From Argyresthia goedartella (taxonomy: Eukaryota > Arthropoda > Insecta > Lepidoptera > Argyresthiidae), in contig OX463822.1 of assembly GCA_949825045.1 (NCBI GenBank), positions 33,234,703 to 33,298,702 on the forward strand: a stretch of 64,000 nucleotides of DNA, in the 5' to 3' direction. Under the pieces are notes generated by a model. It saw nothing but the letters and a program-made list of their open reading frames with translations, was not told where the DNA came from and did no database searches. The position numbers and the translations under genes are program-made. How positions within the stretch are numbered: position 1 is the first letter of the stretch; every line of letters begins with the position of its first letter. Below, in pieces: positions 63,855 to 64,000 of this stretch.

Positions 63855-64000
63855 ACGTATCATAAACCCGCTTTACTGCGTCCGCACGTTACGACCAGCA
63901 TAATACTATACTACTTAGTAAAAACTCATTCCTTATCTGAATATTGATACATGATGATTTTCGACAAATTATTACATTACAATTTCGAACGCTGACGCCC
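63855..64000 (-). mobile_element. Foldback element F1, copy f, cut by the window end
   Basis: CACGTATCATAAACCCGC, GTTACGACCAGCATAATACT, AATTTCGAACGCTGACG. Degenerate hairpin. Continues beyond the window. Confidence 0.6.

Overview
The window looks like a repeat-dominated stretch of a lepidopteran (moth or butterfly) genome. Supporting this are a cecropia-type mariner (DD34D), two maT (DD37D) Tc1/mariner elements, several tRNA-headed SINE families, jockey-like and RTE-like non-LTR retrotransposons, a BEL/Pao retrotransposon, and dispersed repeats of the kind common in moth introns. There is no bacterial or viral gene layout. The only locus resembling a host gene is a small spliced candidate on the minus strand (17.6-19.0 kb), and it has an unresolved phase problem.

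Layout. 0-3.7 kb: inverted-repeat elements. 3.8-6.6 kb: a maT and a mariner that abut across a single TATA, both with complete terminal inverted repeats and both with broken transposases. 6.9-16.9 kb: SINEs, LINE 3-prime ends, foldback elements and a TTAA-flanked MITE. 17.5-19.0 kb: the candidate spliced gene. 19.3-23.0 kb: more inverted-repeat elements and SINEs. 23.2-24.5 kb: a homogeneous 72-bp x 18 minisatellite. 24.7-29.6 kb: a young BEL/Pao element with LTRs identical by eye, a 5-bp target duplication and in-frame internal deletions that removed reverse transcriptase and part of integrase; it sits inside an older MITE. 34.1-34.6 kb: a degenerate RT fragment. 36.5-41.9 kb: a second maT split by a 4.3-kb RTE-like LINE. 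42.7-43.4, 48.4-49.6 and 53.4-54.7 kb: jockey-like LINE pieces, the last two being close paralogues. 49.9-50.2 kb: a CCCTA-rich array. 52.3-52.8 kb: a 30-bp x ~17 array. From 54.6 kb to the end: dispersed repeats and foldbacks.

The most unusual signal cuts across element families: many short, perfect inverted duplications (arms 13-34 bp, often with a 4-nt spacer). Two of them, in unrelated repeats, share an intricate architecture: two adjacent hairpins with the same 4-nt loop (TATT/TATT and AGAG/AGAG) whose inner arms overlap by 3 bp. Collapsing each to a single loop tetranucleotide gives the sequence expected from paralogous copies or from the reverse-transcriptase frame. Each therefore reads as an insertion flanked by a 4-bp duplication whose body is the reverse complement of both target flanks. 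I infer a recurrent template-switch or break-repair mutation. An assembly or library artefact must be excluded.

The genes do not form a pathway: almost all coding sequence is transposon-derived and decayed. The first jockey-like RT piece and the BEL gag are the longest intact-looking frames.
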